Made by a program: the position numbers and the translations under genes. A stretch of 6,645 nt of DNA, taken from Bacteroidota bacterium. GTDB taxonomy: Bacteria; Bacteroidota; Bacteroidia; Flavobacteriales_F; PHOS-HE28. Where the stretch lies: contig JAEZAU010000050.1 in the NCBI GenBank assembly GCA_023430325.1, positions 1-6,645 of the forward strand, in the 5' to 3' direction. Below, in pieces: positions 6,562-6,645 of the stretch (positions are counted from its first letter, which is position 1; each line of letters opens with the position of its first letter). Below the pieces are notes generated by a model that ran no database searches, was not told the DNA's origin, and saw only the letters and a list, made by a program, of their open reading frames with translations.

Positions 6562-6642
6562 TCTTTCGCTCAGACGAGGCGTGAAAGCCGCGCATAGCGG
6601 GGCTCTCTGTAAGGACTTTCACAACGAAGTATGAGCGAAAGA
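6562..6642. repeat. Long imperfect inverted repeat upstream of the TauE-like gene
   Basis: TCTTTCGCTCA (6562-6572) is the exact reverse complement of TGAGCGAAAGA (6632-6642). Nested inside, GTGAAAG (6581-6587) matches CTTTCAC (6616-6622), and within that CCGC/GCGG (6588-6591 with 6597-6600) closes a five-base loop. Together this gives an 81-base hairpin with an 8x9 internal loop. There is no T-tract at either end and no ORF. It lies about 35 bases before the TauE-like start, on its 5' side, and reaches nearly to the window edge, so its true extent is unknown. Confidence 0.6.
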
Positions 6643-6645
6643 GAC

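Overview
The window looks like chromosomal DNA from a fairly GC-rich member of the Bacteroidota, probably near the Flavobacteriales. The evidence is a secreted protein ending in a type IX secretion (T9SS) type A sorting domain, a RecQ helicase with the long Bacteroidota-style C-terminus, a TatC with a Bacteroidota-like enlarged first periplasmic loop, and an intergenic repeat resembling one I remember from Flavobacteria-group genomes. The genes are mostly housekeeping or generic. I see no phage genes, transposase, CRISPR array, toxin module or defence island, and no rRNA or tRNA gene.

Layout. 1-796 (minus): tatC, complete at its N-terminus and running off the left edge. 797-1020: a short divergent intergenic stretch in which I found no convincing promoter or RNA. 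1021-3207 (plus): recQ. 3208-3437: noncoding, holding a small hairpin, a strong intrinsic terminator (3248-3277) and a compact multi-hairpin repeat (3299-3395). 3438-4903 (plus): one secreted delta-60-repeat/T9SS protein gene, split into two overlapping ORFs by an apparent single-base deletion near 4280. 4904-4938: short convergent gap. 4939-6150 (minus): M20D-family metal-dependent amidohydrolase. 6147-6527 (minus): a half-size TauE/SafE-family membrane protein whose stop overlaps the GTG start of the amidohydrolase. 6528-6645: noncoding, with a long imperfect inverted repeat (6562-6642) at the right edge.

How the genes work together. Only the TauE-like gene and the amidohydrolase look like an operon: a four-base overlap suggests translational coupling and perhaps a joint role in organic-anion or amino-acid-derivative metabolism, but the substrate cannot be read from sequence. 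TatC (inner-membrane export of folded proteins) and the T9SS cargo (Sec export, then outer-membrane translocation) use different export routes and are not linked. RecQ appears to be a stand-alone DNA repair gene with its own terminator.

I found no clearly new biological system. The points most worth checking are the frameshift in the secreted protein gene, the two structured intergenic repeats, and a marked excess of GATC sites.
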